From assembly GCA_964019055.1 (NCBI GenBank), contig OZ025224.1:5661376-5725375 (forward strand): DNA of 64,000 nucleotides, in the 5' to 3' direction. Positions 62,501-64,000 of this stretch are shown here, piece after piece. This DNA is from Anthopleura xanthogrammica (lineage: Eukaryota; Cnidaria; Anthozoa; Actiniaria; Actiniidae). How positions within the stretch are numbered: the stretch's first letter is position 1; every line of letters starts with the position of its first letter. The translations under genes were made by a program, and so were the position numbers. Below the pieces are notes generated by a model, which did no database searches, had not been told where the DNA came from, and worked only from the letters and a program-made list of their open reading frames with translations.

Positions 62501-63881
62501 ATCATCATCACACCCCTCATACCATGATCATAACCATCAGTATCACCACCGCTATCACCATAACGACCATGACCATCATCATAATCATCATTATCATCAT
62601 CACATCCCTCATACCATGATCATCACCACCAGTATCACCACCACCACCACGACTATCATCATCATCGCATCACTTTTACCGTCACTATGGCTGTTTTTAG
62701 TACCATTTTTGTCCTTTACTTTAACAAACATTGACATATCTGTTTTGTCATTCCATAACAGTTGTATTCCTCAAGACACCATTGTCTTCCTCAAGACACA
62801 CAAGACTGGAAGTAGCACCCTCACCAATGTATTCAATCGTTATGCAGATCTAAGAGAACTCACAGTGGCACTGCCAATTATCGGATACAATAGATTTCGA
62901 TGGCCTCTTTATTTCCATTGGACATCAGTCGACATGTACAGACTTGGTCAGAACTATGCGAATTTTTTAACCAACCATGCTAGATATTCCAGGGCATCTA
63001 TGGACGCGATTATGGAACTTGACCCTTCATACGTAACTATCCTAAGGAATCCGGTGAACCAGTTTGAGTCAATGTTTGATTACATGGAACTTAGTAAATT
63101 ATTCGGGCTTTATAATACTTCAGACCCGATACGTAGGTTCTTATTGAAACCATATGAGTACCTTCGTAATATGACACTCACCCAGAGAGGGTTCCCGGAG
63201 GCTGCGAATCTAATTCGAAATGGAATGTTCTTCGACTTAGGATTGAGTCCACGAAATTATGATAATAGAACTTTAATTTTGAAGGAAATAGAGAAGATTG
63301 ACAAAGAATTTTTCTTGGTAATGATAATGGAATATTTTGATGAAAGTTTAGTGCTAATGAAAAGAGAACTCTGTTGGGATTTGGAAGATATCGTTTACGT
63401 GAAGCAAAACCAACGACATGACAAGAAAAGAGAGAGGTTAACTCCCAGTTTAAAAGCAATGATTGAAAGATGGAACGGTGCTGACGTTCTTTTATACCGC
63501 CATTTCAATACGACATTTTGGAGGAAAATCAAAGAACATGGGGAGGATTTTTATAAAGATTTAAGAGAGTTTCGAATCAAAAACCGTCAAGTCCAGCAAG
63601 ATTGTCTCTCTCCAGTAACAACAAAAGAAAGAGCTTTCAAACTAACAAAGGAAGTCAGGAAGCTTCAACTAAATCCACGCGTTTCGAATTTTGACAGATA
63701 TTTCTGTGACAAGTTATTGACAAACGAGGTTGATTATCTAAAATATTTTCGCTTGAAGTTTAACCCGATATTTGGATATCAGAGGCAGTTAAAACTCGAA
63801 CGCCTTCCTCAAACGGAAGCAGGACAGAACGATCAACCGAATCGACAACCAGTAGTTCAATTTTTTTGGAAATCAAAATGA
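59516..63881 (+). CDS. Gene F: galactose-3-O-sulfotransferase-like enzyme
   Basis: Three exons, 59516-59667, 61775-61933 and 62762-63881, join in frame to 476 aa. Residues 1-25 are a short basic start plus a hydrophobic segment (signal anchor), giving a Golgi type II membrane protein. An Asp-rich stem (DDDDDDD) follows. The catalytic domain starts near residue 105: KTHKTGSST (115-123) is the 5'-phosphosulfate loop, ILRNPVNQFESMFDY (near 198) is the 3'-phosphate-binding segment, and LLYRHFNTTFW is a late family motif. Family knowledge: these enzymes move sulfate from PAPS to the 3-OH of galactose in glycolipids or glycans. Intron 2 has a GC donor (GAAAG|GCAAGA); joining there restores the Ser-Cys start of the catalytic domain. 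The exact donor is inferred from frame and needs transcripts. Confidence 0.85.
60240..60360. repeat. (AAT)n-rich microsatellite
   Basis: AATAATGATAATAAT tracts in intron 1 of gene F, just before the Penelope-like remnant. Confidence 0.8.
60445..60815 (+). pseudogene. Penelope-like element remnant (GIY-YIG endonuclease part)
   Basis: The plus strand reads YKFCCAGCGACYVGESIRHF, then NTRIKEH and a stop. This fits the C..C.A.Y.GE..R....RI.EH core of the Penelope-like GIY-YIG domain. A further stretch (SQFTIIDRASTQYTLKIIKK, then SPYLMPKLN) continues the family pattern with a frame break. A terminal sequence GATGATGGCGGACGTTTCTG / CCGAAACATGTC follows. It lies in intron 1 of gene F and is not functional. 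Confidence 0.65.
60830..61265 (-). pseudogene. LINE reverse transcriptase remnant
   Basis: The minus strand reads CNWYFSFLKDRKQRLVF, then GTTQGSVSGSFLFNLFINDL, then (after a frameshift) LIKFADDTTLQAN and LKMLGVTFH. The FADD box and the QGS..G..LF.L.INDL box identify a non-LTR reverse transcriptase. At least two stops or frameshifts break it. Confidence 0.7.
62165..62665. repeat. (TCATCACCA)-type microsatellite with a 179-bp higher-order repeat
   Basis: Imperfect ATC/ACC triplet repeats include two 179-bp units (62166-62344 and 62345-62523) that are almost the same, plus a partial third. In intron 2 of gene F; open frames through it are artefacts. Confidence 0.85.
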
Positions 63882-64000
63882 ATATTTCATTCTATTTAAC
63901 GATATAAAGGCAAAATGCATGTGTTGGCCACAGTTTTTGCAAGAAAATGTTTGATTCGAGTACTATAACATGCATGCATTGGAACTATTTTGAAATCTAA

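Noticed and set aside
62166..62760. Extension of the gene F reading frame upstream through Ile/Thr repeats
   Set aside because: The frame enters a TCATCACCA microsatellite; a CAG acceptor at 62761 and two upstream exons give a better model with a signal anchor.

Overview
This is a nuclear, intron-rich, AT-rich animal genome window. Exons have GT-AG (occasionally GC-AG) borders, the genetic code is standard, and introns and intergenic DNA are full of palindromic MITE-like repeats. Secreted proteins that join chitin-binding (CBM14/peritrophin-A) domains to ShKT domains, together with a chitin-binding tyrosinase and a Penelope-like element remnant, point to a marine invertebrate, most likely a cnidarian. 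I cannot fix the class or genus.

Layout. 0.3-2.3 kb: the 5' end of an ABCF3-like gene on the minus strand, with an AAAAG polypurine tract just upstream of its start. 6.4-8.6 kb: gene A (+), a small secreted protein with one CBM14 domain and one ShKT domain. 12.75-22.8 kb: gene B (+), signal peptide + 19 CBM14 domains + ShKT-like end, 21 exons, about 1449 aa. 28.1-39.6 kb: gene C (+), a paralogue with signal peptide + 22 CBM14 domains + ShKT-like end, 24 exons, about 1718 aa. 42.5-49.2 kb: gene D (+), signal peptide + CBM14 + Thr/Ser linker + tyrosinase + two CBM14, 632 aa. 50.4-57.85 kb: gene E (-), a protein with two cyclic-nucleotide-binding domains (CNBD2-like) and a long basic/serine-rich tail, 9 exons, about 1008 aa. 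59.5-63.9 kb: gene F (+), a type II membrane galactose-3-O-sulfotransferase-like protein, 3 exons, 476 aa.

The centre of interest is the four-gene plus-strand cluster A-D. Nearly every chitin-binding domain is one exon bounded by phase-1 introns, so exons can be duplicated without breaking frame. B and C share one exon order: a leading d exon, then repeats of a four-exon cassette a-b-c-d, then a-b-c, then e exons, then the ShKT exon. They differ mainly in copy number (two full cassettes in B, four in C) and in three extra divergent domains in B. The four cassettes in C are about 1.806 kb each and look almost identical, introns included, so the array is young or homogenised. B and C also share a TATA-containing promoter block. 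A chitin-binding tyrosinase next to giant multivalent chitin binders suggests a locus for building and tanning a chitinous extracellular layer (perisarc, cuticle or skeleton). That role is inferred from domain content.

The rest is repeats: several palindromic MITE families (one with a TTA target duplication), minisatellites of 7, 18, 25 and 60 bp, two LINE remnants, and a Penelope-like remnant. No rRNA, intact tRNA or CRISPR array is seen. All gene models are manual splice models without transcript support.
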